Assembly (NCBI GenBank): GCA_015222555.1
Contig: JADFVM010000214.1
Location: 1 to 15,163 of the forward strand
Direction: 5' to 3'
From: Pseudomonadota bacterium
GTDB taxonomy: Bacteria > Desulfobacterota > JADFVX01
Length of the DNA: 15,163 nt
The notes under the pieces were generated by a model. The model searched no databases. It was not told the origin of the DNA and saw only the letters and a program-made list of their open reading frames with translations. Made by a program: the position numbers and the translations under genes. Shown here piece by piece: positions 6,983 through 14,555 of this stretch (position 1 is its first letter; the number at the start of each line of letters is the position of its first letter).

Positions 6983-7806
6983 TTTTTTTGCAGCCTCCTC
7001 TCTTTAATAATTCCAAGATCAACAAGTTTTTTTATTGTTGATTCCTCTCCATTTTCCATAGATACGCTCCCCATTATGATGCCTTTCCTTTTGCAGTCAT
7101 CTATTTTTTTAAAACCCTCCAGAAGAATATGATGCATTGGTTTGTTTATGCTTTGAAGATCAGTTGGAGCTCCCATTTCAATTGAAAAGGTCCCCTCATT
7201 CCAGGCAAGCATATGAAAAAATGCATCTTCTCCGATTAAGGAACCATAATGAACATGAACAACCTTTCCATTCTTGATAAATACACTGCCCTTCTTTTCT
7301 CCTTTCGACAGGTGAACTGTCACTGTCTTGTTATTCATGTGCATCATCTGGATAATATCCGTCAGATTCATATTCTTCAATGATCCCCATATCCCTGATT
7401 CATCACCACCCAAAAGAGTTTTTGTTTGTTTCATCTTCTCAAAACATCCTTTGATCCGTGCGTGCAGTATTTTTTTTACAAAAGGCTTTTTGATGAAATC
7501 ATCTGCACCACATTCAAAGGAAGTGACCTCATCGGAGATCTCAATGTTGGAGGTCAAAAAGAAAAAGAGTATATCTGAAAGGTCCGGTCTCTGCTTAATG
7601 CTCTTGCAAAGTTCCCAGCCATTCCTATCAAGAAGGTCTACCTCAGAGATTACCATGTCAGGTCTATTTTTTTCGATCATTTTCAGAGCGACATTTCCAT
7701 TATCGGTAGTTTCAACATCATAAGCGGATGAAATCAGAAATGTTTTCAAACTTTCCAATCCCTTCAAATCCTGGTCAACAAGTAGTATGCTGATCTTGTT
7801 ATCCAT
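6979..7806 (-). CDS. pseudo-receiver and DUF4388 protein
   Basis: 275 residues. Residues 1-125 form a response-regulator receiver fold (ISILLVDQDLKGL, then PDMVISEVDLLDRNGWELC, LFFFLTSN, GADDFIKKPF). The phosphoacceptor Asp is Glu55, and the second residue of the acidic pair is Gln12. Asp11, Thr85 and Lys107 of the usual site remain. Residues about 138-240 are a DUF4388 (PatA-like) domain (GSLKNMNLTDIIQMM, KKGSVFIKNGKVVHVHYG, WNEGTFSIEM), often found in gliding, motility and polarity regulators. Residues 241-275 are a charged tail. Phosphotransfer is unlikely, and Glu may mimic the phosphorylated state. It is first in a two-gene operon with the GAF protein; GGGG lies 6 bases before the ATG. 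A candidate operator lies about 85 to 125 bases upstream. Confidence 0.85.
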   Translation of the reverse strand: MDNKISILLVDQDLKGLESLKTFLISSAYDVETTDNGNVALKMIEKNRPDMVISEVDLLDRNGWELCKSIKQRPDLSDILFFFLTSNIEISDEVTSFECGADDFIKKPFVKKILHARIKGCFEKMKQTKTLLGGDESGIWGSLKNMNLTDIIQMMHMNNKTVTVHLSKGEKKGSVFIKNGKVVHVHYGSLIGEDAFFHMLAWNEGTFSIEMGAPTDLQSINKPMHHILLEGFKKIDDCKRKGIIMGSVSMENGEESTIKKLVDLGIIKERRLQKK

Positions 7807-7889
7807 ACAATCCCCGTGAGAAAAGAATTGATTGAGCGGGCTAAAAGAAGTATCCGGAACTCAATGAATCGACTAAAATTGAGGGAGTG

Positions 7890-7931
7890 AATGAAGTGCT
7901 ATCACCAATTAATGAAGTGATATCGCCATTT
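7890..7931. promoter_or_regulatory. tandem 21-bp repeats with near-palindromic cores
   Basis: Two adjacent 21-bp units begin AATGAAGTG (7890 and 7911), with cores GTGCTATCAC and GTGATATCGC. Each core is one base away from the perfect 10-bp palindrome GTGATATCAC. Centre-to-centre spacing is 21 bp, two helical turns, so two dimers could bind the same face. It lies upstream of the minus-strand pseudo-receiver operon, beginning 84 bases before its start codon. An operator role is inferred from structure and position only. Confidence 0.5.
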
Positions 7932-8174
7932 AATCTAGTATTAAAGATAGTAGATTTAGTCCCTAGAGAAAACTCGAATAACGCAAAAAGAGACACTCCC
8001 TGTATCTCTATATTTTTTTCAGCGACAAATACATCCCCTGTTTTAACTTAACGTGATTTAAATGCAATTTTCGTGCTAAATTCATAACACCATGATTTTA
8101 ATGTAAATTATTTTAAGCGCCCAAAAAATATTGTGAAAATAAATGGAAAATGTAAAAAATCCTGACATATTTAT
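7932..8174. other. AT-rich intergenic stretch without recognisable genes
   Basis: Between the tandem repeats and the transposase remnant the sequence is very A+T-rich, with short runs such as ATTTAAATG and TTATTTTAAG. I see no open frame with family resemblance and no structured RNA. The missing N-terminal half of the transposase is not recognisable here. Confidence 0.5.
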
Positions 8175-8449
8175 ATGGGTGCATTTAAAAAAGCTGAATT
8201 TTCAAAAGATCTTCCTAAAACAGAGGAACATTCAAATAGCCACATCAATAAAGGAGAGCGTTGTATCTGGCAACGCCGTTATTGGGAACATTCATTGCGA
8301 AATGGAGAAAATTTCATTCGATATCTTGAATATATCCATTATAATCCTGAAAACATGGATATGTCAGTCAAGTTAAAGAGCGGCCATACTCAAGTTTTCA
8401 TCGTTTTGTAAATGAAGGAAAATATCCTTTGAATTGGGCAGGCTATTAA
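8175..8449 (+). pseudogene. C-terminal remnant of REP-associated Y1 (RAYT/IS200-like) transposase, frameshifted
   Basis: From 8175 the frame reads KDLPKTEEHSNS, then KGERCIWQRRYWEHSLRNGE and FIRYLEYIHYNPEN. This is the strongly conserved C-terminal region of RAYT-type transposases (usual form: KGERGIWQRRFWEH then DYIHYNP). After about 8368 the match jumps to another frame: VKERPYSSFHRFVNEGKYPL then NWAGY and a TAA at 8447-8449, matching the family's last residues (WPYSSFHRFV...YPLNWGG) apart from W to R. The N-terminal half with the HUH histidines and the catalytic tyrosine is missing. The remnant is dead. RAYTs normally act on REP palindromes, and a REP-like motif follows. Confidence 0.8.
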
Positions 8450-8489
8450 AGTCATAAAATCGGTTGTTTTGGGGAATAATATTGTGATT

Positions 8490-8517
8490 GGTTTCACTTC
8501 GTTTCACCCATGCTACG
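8490..8517. repeat. REP-like motif downstream of the transposase remnant
   Basis: The reverse strand reads CGTAGCATGGGTGAAACGAA then GTGAAACC, resembling the GGGTGAAACGAAGTGAAACCC-type sequences that I recall as common beside RAYT genes. It contains a direct repeat of GTTTCAC split by TTC. It lies about 40 bases behind the dead transposase, which supports a shared origin. Similarity is from memory, not a search. Confidence 0.45.
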
Positions 8518-8569
8518 CTTGATGCATTTAACCGGTTTCAAAAACGTGCAGGTAAAATTGTGATGTAAG

Positions 8570-8632
8570 CCTCACTTTTAACCAGAAATCATTAAAATTT
8601 CTATATATCGAATTTGTTTAGTCGTAGGTGAC
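8570..8632. repeat. dispersed intergenic repeat, copy B
   Basis: Starts CCTCACTTTTAACCA and ends TTTGTTTAGTCGTAGGTGAC. The distance from CCTCAC to GTAGG is 54 bases, as in copies A and C. It shares TTGTTTAGT and GTAGG with copy C. It lies in the gap between the transposase remnant and the SPFH gene, which otherwise holds only the REP-like motif and a promoter. Confidence 0.7.
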
Positions 8633-8725
8633 ATCCTCAACGGTGAAGTTCTTCCTCTCAGAATAATTTTCTCCTGAAAATTAGTAAATTTCTATTGATA
8701 CGCTGCTCATAATGTTGAAATTACT

Positions 8726-8755
8726 TTGCCAGGCTGTCTTATCTTTTGTTATATT
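8726..8755 (+). promoter_or_regulatory. candidate sigma-70 promoter for the SPFH gene pair
   Basis: TTGCCA at 8726-8731 is followed after 18 bases by TATATT at 8750-8755 (5 of 6 consensus positions). A start near 8762 would leave a leader of about 20 bases carrying the GGGAG ribosome site at 8772. No other promoter-like pair is closer. Confidence 0.45.
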
Positions 8756-8782
8756 GCTGGTCAAACTAAGCGGGAGAGTATT

Positions 8783-9796
8783 ATGGCTATTTTTGATGGG
8801 ATTAAAAGACAGCTTCGTTCAGTAATCGAATGGAACAACCCTGATCCGGATGATTTGTTTTGCCGCTGGAGCGATAATGGCGACGAGATAAAGAATGCAT
8901 CGAAACTTATTGTTAACCCCGGCCAGGGCTGTGTATTTGTCTATGAGGGGGATGTAAAGGCAGTTGTTACAAAAAAGGGGATTGCCAACCTGAAAACTGC
9001 GAATATCCCTTTCTGGACGACGGTGAAAAAGTTTATGCAGTTCTTTGAAAGCGAACATAAAGTGGGGATTTATTTTTTTAAGACAACCAGGATACTCAAT
9101 CAGAAATGGGGCACCAGCTCCGTTATTAAATATGAAGATCCCCAATATAAGTTTCCTGTGGGGTTAAAGGCTTACGGGAATTACAGCTTTAAGATTGAAA
9201 AACCTGATTTTTTCTTCACAAACATCGTGGGAGTAAGGGACCACTTTTCGGCAACAGAATTTAAAGATGTTATGAATGGCAGGATAGTCCAGCCATTAAC
9301 AGACTATATGGCCGAGTCCAGGTTTTCCTATGCCGAAATCGATGCCGCGCGCGAGGAACTCTCCAAAGGGATTCATGAAAAAATAAACGCCGATTTTGAC
9401 AAACTCGGCTTCGATATTACTGATTTTAGAATCGAAGGGACCAATTTCGACGATAATACGGAAGAACGCATTAACCGGATAGCAAATGTGACAGCAGAAG
9501 TCCATGCAGCTGCTAAAGCTGGCATTAACTATACGGAGCTTCAAAAGCTTGAAGCGATGCGGGAAGCGGCAAAAAACGAAGGGGGCGGGGCCGGTGTTGG
9601 TATGGGGATAGGCGCCGGAATCGGATTTGGCCAGATGATGACTGACACCCTTAATCCTGGGAAAGGTCAACCCGCTTCACCGGAAAAAGGGGACCCCATT
9701 GTTCTACTCAAAAAACTTAAAGACATGCTCGATGCTGATCTTATTAAACAAGAAGAATATGATTTTAAGAAGAAGGAGATACTGGACAGAATGTAA
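8783..9796 (+). CDS. SPFH-domain protein with C-terminal SHOCT segment
   Basis: 337 residues from the ATG at 8783, chosen for GGGAGAG just upstream and because MAIFDGIKRQLRSVIEWNNP is the usual start of this family (virion-core-like/YdjI-type SPFH proteins). The SPFH region spans about 25-240 (NPGQGCVFVYEGDVKAV, SVIKYEDPQYKFPVGLKAYG). A helical region to about 270 is followed by a glycine-rich hinge (GVGMGIGAGIGFGQMM). The last 30 residues (DPIVLLKKLKDMLDADLIKQ then EEYDFKKKEIL) are a SHOCT domain, usually an oligomerisation or membrane-recruitment element. There is no signal peptide or membrane helix. SPFH proteins form ring or cage scaffolds at membranes; the partner of this branch is unknown. 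The zinc-ribbon gene follows after 41 bases and probably shares its transcript. Confidence 0.88.
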   Translation: MAIFDGIKRQLRSVIEWNNPDPDDLFCRWSDNGDEIKNASKLIVNPGQGCVFVYEGDVKAVVTKKGIANLKTANIPFWTTVKKFMQFFESEHKVGIYFFKTTRILNQKWGTSSVIKYEDPQYKFPVGLKAYGNYSFKIEKPDFFFTNIVGVRDHFSATEFKDVMNGRIVQPLTDYMAESRFSYAEIDAAREELSKGIHEKINADFDKLGFDITDFRIEGTNFDDNTEERINRIANVTAEVHAAAKAGINYTELQKLEAMREAAKNEGGGAGVGMGIGAGIGFGQMMTDTLNPGKGQPASPEKGDPIVLLKKLKDMLDADLIKQEEYDFKKKEILDRM

Positions 9797-9837
9797 AGGT
9801 CTTATCAACTAATTCATTTTATTGTCCTTCATTTGCT

Positions 9838-10518
9838 ATGCCCAATTGTACACACTGTTCAGCCCCTATGCCTGTTCACACGACTATCTGTAAATATTGC
9901 AGTACCCGCAATGACGTGGACCTCAAGGGCATCCACGAGTATACCGTCACAAAACCGGACTCAGAAAGGATTTGCCCCGCGTGCAGCATCTCTATGCAAA
10001 CCATCAATGTCGCAGGGGATGGGAAATACTATATAGAGCGGTGTGATAAATGTATGGGTCTTTTTTTTGATCCCGCTGAGTTGGAGGCCCTCATAGACAA
10101 GAGTGTCATCAACGTCTTTCGAATCGACTACAAAGGCTTGGACAAGATCATCAAAGACCGTTCCCGCCAGTCTACAAATATTCAGTATGTTAAATGTCCC
10201 GTCTGCTCAAAGATAATGAACAGGCTTAATTTTGCCAAAAGGAGCGGCGTCATTATAGACCGGTGCAAAGCGCATGGGATATGGCTTGAGGGCGGCCAGT
10301 TAAAGCAACTGATGGAATGGAGAAAAGCTGGTGGCAGACTACTGCATGATAAAAGAGTGGAGGAAGAAAAAAAGAGAACGTCAAAAAAAACTGCAACAAG
10401 TAAAAGAACGCCTTTCCAGTCCCCCTACGATGCCGGCACAACAAATCTACACAACACTGATCTCAATAATGATCTTTTCTCTACTGTTTCAAGTGTTATC
10501 TTCAATTTATTTAAGTAA
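9838..10518 (+). CDS. double zf-TFIIB zinc-ribbon protein
   Basis: 226 residues. The N-terminus has a CxxC...CxxC ribbon (MPNCTHCSAPMPVHTTICKY then C). Two zf-TFIIB-type units follow: CPACSISMQTI with YIERCDKCMGLFFDPAELEA, and CPVCSKIMNRLNFAKRSG with DRCKAHGIWLEGGQLKQL. In the second unit the last ligand is probably the His of CKAHG. These units resemble proteins annotated as Zn-finger/TFIIB-like, without known DNA targets. The C-terminal 60 residues are Lys/Arg/Ser/Thr-rich and low in complexity. No membrane segment is seen. It lies 41 bases behind the SPFH gene on the same strand, so the two likely work together. The ribosome site is weak (TCCTTCATTTGCT upstream), so translation may depend on the preceding gene. 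Confidence 0.8.
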   Translation: MPNCTHCSAPMPVHTTICKYCSTRNDVDLKGIHEYTVTKPDSERICPACSISMQTINVAGDGKYYIERCDKCMGLFFDPAELEALIDKSVINVFRIDYKGLDKIIKDRSRQSTNIQYVKCPVCSKIMNRLNFAKRSGVIIDRCKAHGIWLEGGQLKQLMEWRKAGGRLLHDKRVEEEKKRTSKKTATSKRTPFQSPYDAGTTNLHNTDLNNDLFSTVSSVIFNLFK

Positions 10519-10548
10519 GAGCAAATTAAGGTTAAGAATCACGCCACA

Positions 10549-10608
10549 GGAGTTCCGGGGCCACAATACCGAACTCCCAATAATTCAGTGTTTTGTCCCC
10601 AGAATTCC
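10549..10608. repeat. 60-base imperfect inverted repeat, mobile-element-like
   Basis: The arms 10549-10569 (GGAGTTCCGGGG, then CCACAATAC) and 10588-10608 (ending GTCCCCAGAATTCC) pair at 16 of 21 positions. GAA/TTC extends the stem inside the loop. The CCGGGGCCACAATACC and TTTTGTCCCCAGAATTCC parts resemble sequences that I recall around RAYT transposases in related bacteria. It lies between the convergent zinc-ribbon and putA genes, so it may also stop transcription. Confidence 0.5.
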
Positions 10609-10660
10609 ACACTTGACTATTGACTTTGTGTGATACAGCCATAAAGGATAGTGGCATACT

Positions 10661-10723
10661 CCTCACTTTCAACCACTAATCCTCAAATTAACCCAGCATG
10701 AAAATTGTTTAGTAGTAGGGTAC
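10661..10723. repeat. dispersed intergenic repeat, copy C
   Basis: Starts CCTCACTTTCAACCACTAAT and ends TTGTTTAGTAGTAGGGTAC, with 54 bases from CCTCAC to GTAGG, as in copies A and B. Copy C shares ATCCTCAAATT with copy A and TTGTTTAGT with copy B, so it looks closest to the ancestral sequence. It lies downstream of putA, where a small TCTCG-TAA-CGAGA hairpin (10743-10755) follows. Confidence 0.7.
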
Positions 10724-10771
10724 TGAAACAAATAACCCACCATCTCGTAACGAGACCGTCATCTAAAAACT

Positions 10772-13762
10772 CTACTCTATCTCCGGTGCAAAGCCCCTCC
10801 TCAAACTGTTTTCCGTAATACACTTTGGGTTCATAAAGTGAAGGAGATAATCCTTCCCGCCCGCCTTGGAACCAAGGCCGGACATACCGAATCCGCCAAA
10901 GGGCTGCCGACCCACCAGGGCGCCTGTGATCTTACGGTTAATATAGAGATTGCCCACCATCAATTTATGACTTGCCTTATTGATATTTAAAGGACTTCTT
11001 GAAAAGATGCCCCCTGTCAGTGCATAGGCTGTGGCGTTGGCTATCTCAATGGCATGGTCTATATCTTTTGCCTTGATCACTGACAGGACAGGCCCGAAAA
11101 TCTCCTCAGTGGCCAGTCGGCTATCGGGCGTGACATCACTGAATATGGCGGGACTTGCAAAATATCCCTCGTCAGGGACAGATTCGCAGAGATAGGAAAG
11201 TGTCGCTTCTCCTTTTCCTATCTCGATATATTTATTAATCTTATGGAGAGCAGAACTGTCGATGACAGGCCCCATGATATTACCGGGAATTTCGGGTGAA
11301 CCGATGGTGATACTTTTTACCGCTTCTTTCAACCGCTCCAGAAAGGCATCGTAAACCTCCTCCAAAACGATTGCCCGTGAACAGGCAGAACATTTCTGGC
11401 CCTGAAAACCGAGATAGGAATCGATGACACCCTTGATCGCCTCGTCCAGATCGGCGCTTCCGTCGACGATGATGGCATTTTTCCCGCCCATCTCGGCAAT
11501 GACCTTCTTCACGTTTTTCTGGCCCGGCAGGGTTTTCCCCGCCCGTTCTACAATACCAAGGCCCACCTCCATGGAGCCGGTGAAGGCAATAATATCTGTA
11601 GCAACATTTTCTACCAGACAGTCTCCTACCTCACGCCCCGGCCCCGGCAGGAACTGCAAAACTCCCTTTGGCAGGCCGGCCGCCTCAAAGGATTCCATCA
11701 GCTTATAGGCAGTGACTGGCGACTGACTGGAGGGTTTTAAAATGACGCTGTTTCCTGACACCAGCGCGGCAGCGGTCATGCCGCAGGCGATGGCCAGGGG
11801 AAAGTTCCAGGGTGAGATGACGGCACAGACACCCCGCGGCAGATAATAGTGATAGTTCACTTCGCCCGGCAGATCGCCCAGCCGCTCCGGCCGGGACAGG
11901 CGCACCATCTCTTCACCATAATAGTTTAGAAAATCAATCGCTTCAGCCACGTCGGCATCGGCCTCACGCCAGTTTTTTCCAACTTCAAGAACCTGAAGCG
12001 CCGCAATTTCAATTTTCCTTTCCTCAATCCAGTTGGCGGCATCAAAGAGATAGTTTGCCCGAACCTGGGGATCGGTATTGCGCCATTCGTCAATTGTTGC
12101 CCGCGCTATTTTGACGGCCTTTTCCGCATCTTCCCGAGAGGCGGAAGAGACGATGCCCACGACCTCTTCAACTTTGGCAGGATTCCTCGAAATGATTTCA
12201 TCATCCGTCAAGACCTTCTCCCCACCAATGACACAGGGAATCTTATCCCGCGTTGCCGACTCCTCTCTTACTGTGACAAGGGCAGCCCTGAAGCTCTCCC
12301 GCATCTCTTCCTTTGAAAAATCGGTAAGCGGCAGATTGCAAAAGGCTGTGAATTCCCCTCTTCTCGTCTCCCCTCTTCCTTCTTCTCCAGCCCCGATCCT
12401 TTCTTCCTTCCCATGAACGGTTATTTCGGGCTTAGCCATGAGGGCATCAAAATCAACATCGTCGGCAAAGGACTGCCGCAAGAAAGACTCATTGGACGTG
12501 TTTTCAAGGAGGCGCCGCACGAGATAGGCCATGCCGGGTAAAGACTCGCCAACGGGCATATATTCCCGGACTCGATAGCCGAGATTAGTAACGGCCCGTT
12601 TCACAGGTTCCGCCATGCCGAACAGGGCCTGGAATTCTATCCCCTCTTTCGGGATGGCCTTGCTTTCTGCATAAGCCATTGCATGGGCAATACTTCTCAC
12701 ATTGTGGCTTGCAATGGCCGGCCTGATGACGTCGATGTTATCTAAAAGCAATCGTGTCATCTCTTCAAAATTGCTGTCCGTTTCAACCTTGGTCTCATAA
12801 ACAGGAATGGGCCAGCTTTTTTGCCTGTTGATTACCTTTTCATAATCCCAGTAGGCGCCTTTGACAAGGCGCACACTGATGGTCTTTTTGTGCTCTCTTG
12901 CCCAATTGATCAGCTCCTTCAGGTCGTCTCCGCAATCTTTAAGATAGGTCTGTATGGCGATCCCTGCAAAGTTAAAGTCATCATATTCCTCAAGCATGCT
13001 TTTAAAAATAGCCCGCGTAATATCCTTGAGCTGGTAATGCTCCATATCAAAGGTAATAGAAATACCCCCATTCATGGCTTTTTCAAAAATAGGACGAAGC
13101 CCTTTTTTAACCTCTTCAATGGATCCGTCAAAGTCGAGGGGATCAAGATTCGAATAGAATGAAGATATTTTTAGAGAAATGTTAACACGAGGTATCATCC
13201 CAACACTGTTTTGGTCAAGAATTTTTACCTCCGGCCAGCTGTTGACAATTTCATTCAACCTGCCTATGAGGGTAAGGTATCTCTCCTGATAAATCCTGGC
13301 TTCCTCATCGCTCAATACCGCTTCGCCAAGAAGATCAACGGTGAAGGTCCTGCCCTCCTTTCTTAGAGTCTCAATCGGTTTCAAGACAGCTTTGCTGTTT
13401 TCGCCGGCGATAAACTGCTTTGCCAGAGATTCCATGTTCATTTTGAGCGTTTTACCGGCAATCCTTCCCAGCAGGCCTTTTTCCGGCATCCAGCGCTTCA
13501 GGCTTTTAGGCAGAAGATCTTCCTTGCCATAAAAATATTCCTTCAGAAGTTTCAGCACATCACTGTCTGACCTTAAGGAAGGCAGCACATCAATAAAACG
13601 AAAGAGCTGTACCTTGAAGCGTTCATCTTTCATGGCCCAGGCCATCAGTTTGCCGCTCCAGTGTGACCTGTCAAAAAAGGAAGGGATGTCGCCTTTGATG
13701 GCCTTAAATATCTCCCCGCCGATGTCTTCGATTTCTTTTTCCAGTGCTGAATTTTCAGACAC
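10772..13762 (-). CDS. putA: bifunctional proline dehydrogenase / glutamate-semialdehyde dehydrogenase
   Basis: Oxidises proline to glutamate in two steps: FAD-linked PRODH passes electrons to quinones, then NAD-linked GSALDH acts. The PRODH part shows LVKGAYWDYEKVINRQ, MAEPVKRAV, REYMPVGESLPGMAYLVRRL and LENTSNESF. The ALDH part shows SPWNFPLAIACG, FTGSMEVG, the general-base Glu in AEMGGKNAIIV (codon 11492-11494) and the catalytic Cys in GQKCSACSR (codon 11390-11392). The length of about 996 residues fits PutA without the N-terminal DNA-binding domain. GTG at 13762 (MSENSALEKEIEDIG) is preferred to ATG at 13786 because AAAGGAG lies properly before it and the ATG has no site. An odd charged linker (EERIGAGEEGRGETRRGEF) separates the two halves. 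The gene is monocistronic here, with a TATACT -10-like box at 13814-13819. Confidence 0.95.
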   Translation of the reverse strand: MSENSALEKEIEDIGGEIFKAIKGDIPSFFDRSHWSGKLMAWAMKDERFKVQLFRFIDVLPSLRSDSDVLKLLKEYFYGKEDLLPKSLKRWMPEKGLLGRIAGKTLKMNMESLAKQFIAGENSKAVLKPIETLRKEGRTFTVDLLGEAVLSDEEARIYQERYLTLIGRLNEIVNSWPEVKILDQNSVGMIPRVNISLKISSFYSNLDPLDFDGSIEEVKKGLRPIFEKAMNGGISITFDMEHYQLKDITRAIFKSMLEEYDDFNFAGIAIQTYLKDCGDDLKELINWAREHKKTISVRLVKGAYWDYEKVINRQKSWPIPVYETKVETDSNFEEMTRLLLDNIDVIRPAIASHNVRSIAHAMAYAESKAIPKEGIEFQALFGMAEPVKRAVTNLGYRVREYMPVGESLPGMAYLVRRLLENTSNESFLRQSFADDVDFDALMAKPEITVHGKEERIGAGEEGRGETRRGEFTAFCNLPLTDFSKEEMRESFRAALVTVREESATRDKIPCVIGGEKVLTDDEIISRNPAKVEEVVGIVSSASREDAEKAVKIARATIDEWRNTDPQVRANYLFDAANWIEERKIEIAALQVLEVGKNWREADADVAEAIDFLNYYGEEMVRLSRPERLGDLPGEVNYHYYLPRGVCAVISPWNFPLAIACGMTAAALVSGNSVILKPSSQSPVTAYKLMESFEAAGLPKGVLQFLPGPGREVGDCLVENVATDIIAFTGSMEVGLGIVERAGKTLPGQKNVKKVIAEMGGKNAIIVDGSADLDEAIKGVIDSYLGFQGQKCSACSRAIVLEEVYDAFLERLKEAVKSITIGSPEIPGNIMGPVIDSSALHKINKYIEIGKGEATLSYLCESVPDEGYFASPAIFSDVTPDSRLATEEIFGPVLSVIKAKDIDHAIEIANATAYALTGGIFSRSPLNINKASHKLMVGNLYINRKITGALVGRQPFGGFGMSGLGSKAGGKDYLLHFMNPKCITENSLRRGFAPEIE

Positions 13763-14015
13763 GCTTTTCTCCTTTCTCTTCCCCATCGATATTTAGCACA
13801 TATCACCATGATTAGTATACACAACTTTTGGGGCAAATGAGAAGAGACTGGCTTTTAAAATGCCAGGAATAAAGGAGAGGTTTAATCGCTGTAAAGGCTG
13901 CCTCTCATACATCGCTCATTCCCCTTCGTGGCTGCGAGCAGGCTAAGGGTAGATACGCCACCAACCATACGTGCAGACTGCTTTTTTTCACACCCCTTAA
14001 GCACCCATAATCTAC

Positions 14016-14044
14016 TTGACAGGCAAGGACTTAACAACTACTAT
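14016..14044 (+). promoter_or_regulatory. sigma-70-type promoter for pgpA-cinA
   Basis: A perfect TTGACA (14016-14021) is followed after exactly 17 bases by TACTAT (14039-14044). The start would be near 14051, giving a short leader before the TTG codon of pgpA at 14080. This is the best promoter in the window. The rest of the putA-pgpA gap (13787-14015) holds a GAGAGG/CCTCTC stem (13875-13906) and a T-rich tract, with no gene I can defend. Confidence 0.7.
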
Positions 14045-14079
14045 TTCAGGGGGAAAATATAGTATTTCGGAGTTTTTTT

Positions 14080-14541
14080 TTGGATAAAGTGGTTACCTTT
14101 ATTGCGACAGGCGCCTACAGCGGATTCTCGCCTTTTGCGCCCGGAACAGCCGGCACATTGGCCGCCATTCCTCTATATCTTCTTTTATCCTATTTGACCT
14201 CCCCTTTTTACTTGATCGTCATTTTAGTTCTTCTGCCCATCTCCTTCTGGAGCTCAGGTCGGGCGGAAAAGATTTTCAACAAAAAAGACAGCGGCTTTAT
14301 CGTCATCGATGAGATTATCGGTTTCATCATTACCCTGTTTCTCGTTCCCTTTGGATGGACCTATATAATCGCCGGCTTTTTACTCTTCAGGTTTTTTGAT
14401 ATAACAAAGATTTATCCGGCATCTGCCATGGAAAAGATGGGTGGTGGAGTCGGTGTTGTCATGGATGATGTGGTGGCAGGCATCTATGCTAACATCACAC
14501 TTCAGATCCTTATTGTAATGGGATTTTTTAATCTCTTTTAA
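14080..14541 (+). CDS. pgpA: phosphatidylglycerophosphatase A
   Basis: Dephosphorylates phosphatidylglycerol phosphate at the inner membrane, the last step of phosphatidylglycerol synthesis. 153 residues with about four hydrophobic segments. The PgpA motifs are present: GAYSGFSPFAPGTAGTL near the N-terminus, FIVIDEIIGF in the middle, FRFFDITKIYPASAMEK and GGVGVVMDDVVAGIYAN near the C-terminus. The Asp/Glu residues of these are the likely metal ligands. The start is TTG at 14080, with CGGAG 8 bases away across a T run; no ATG is available before the conserved region. cinA follows after 14 bases, a pairing I know from many bacteria, so the two are probably cotranscribed. Confidence 0.92.
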   Translation: MDKVVTFIATGAYSGFSPFAPGTAGTLAAIPLYLLLSYLTSPFYLIVILVLLPISFWSSGRAEKIFNKKDSGFIVIDEIIGFIITLFLVPFGWTYIIAGFLLFRFFDITKIYPASAMEKMGGGVGVVMDDVVAGIYANITLQILIVMGFFNLF

Positions 14542-14555
14542 TATTGGAATAAAAT

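Noticed and set aside
13882..13968. 28-residue minus-strand frame (MVGGVSTLSL...) between putA and pgpA
   Set aside because: No ribosome site and no similarity. The nearby CACGTATGGTT looks slightly like group II intron domain V, but the matching 5' half is absent.
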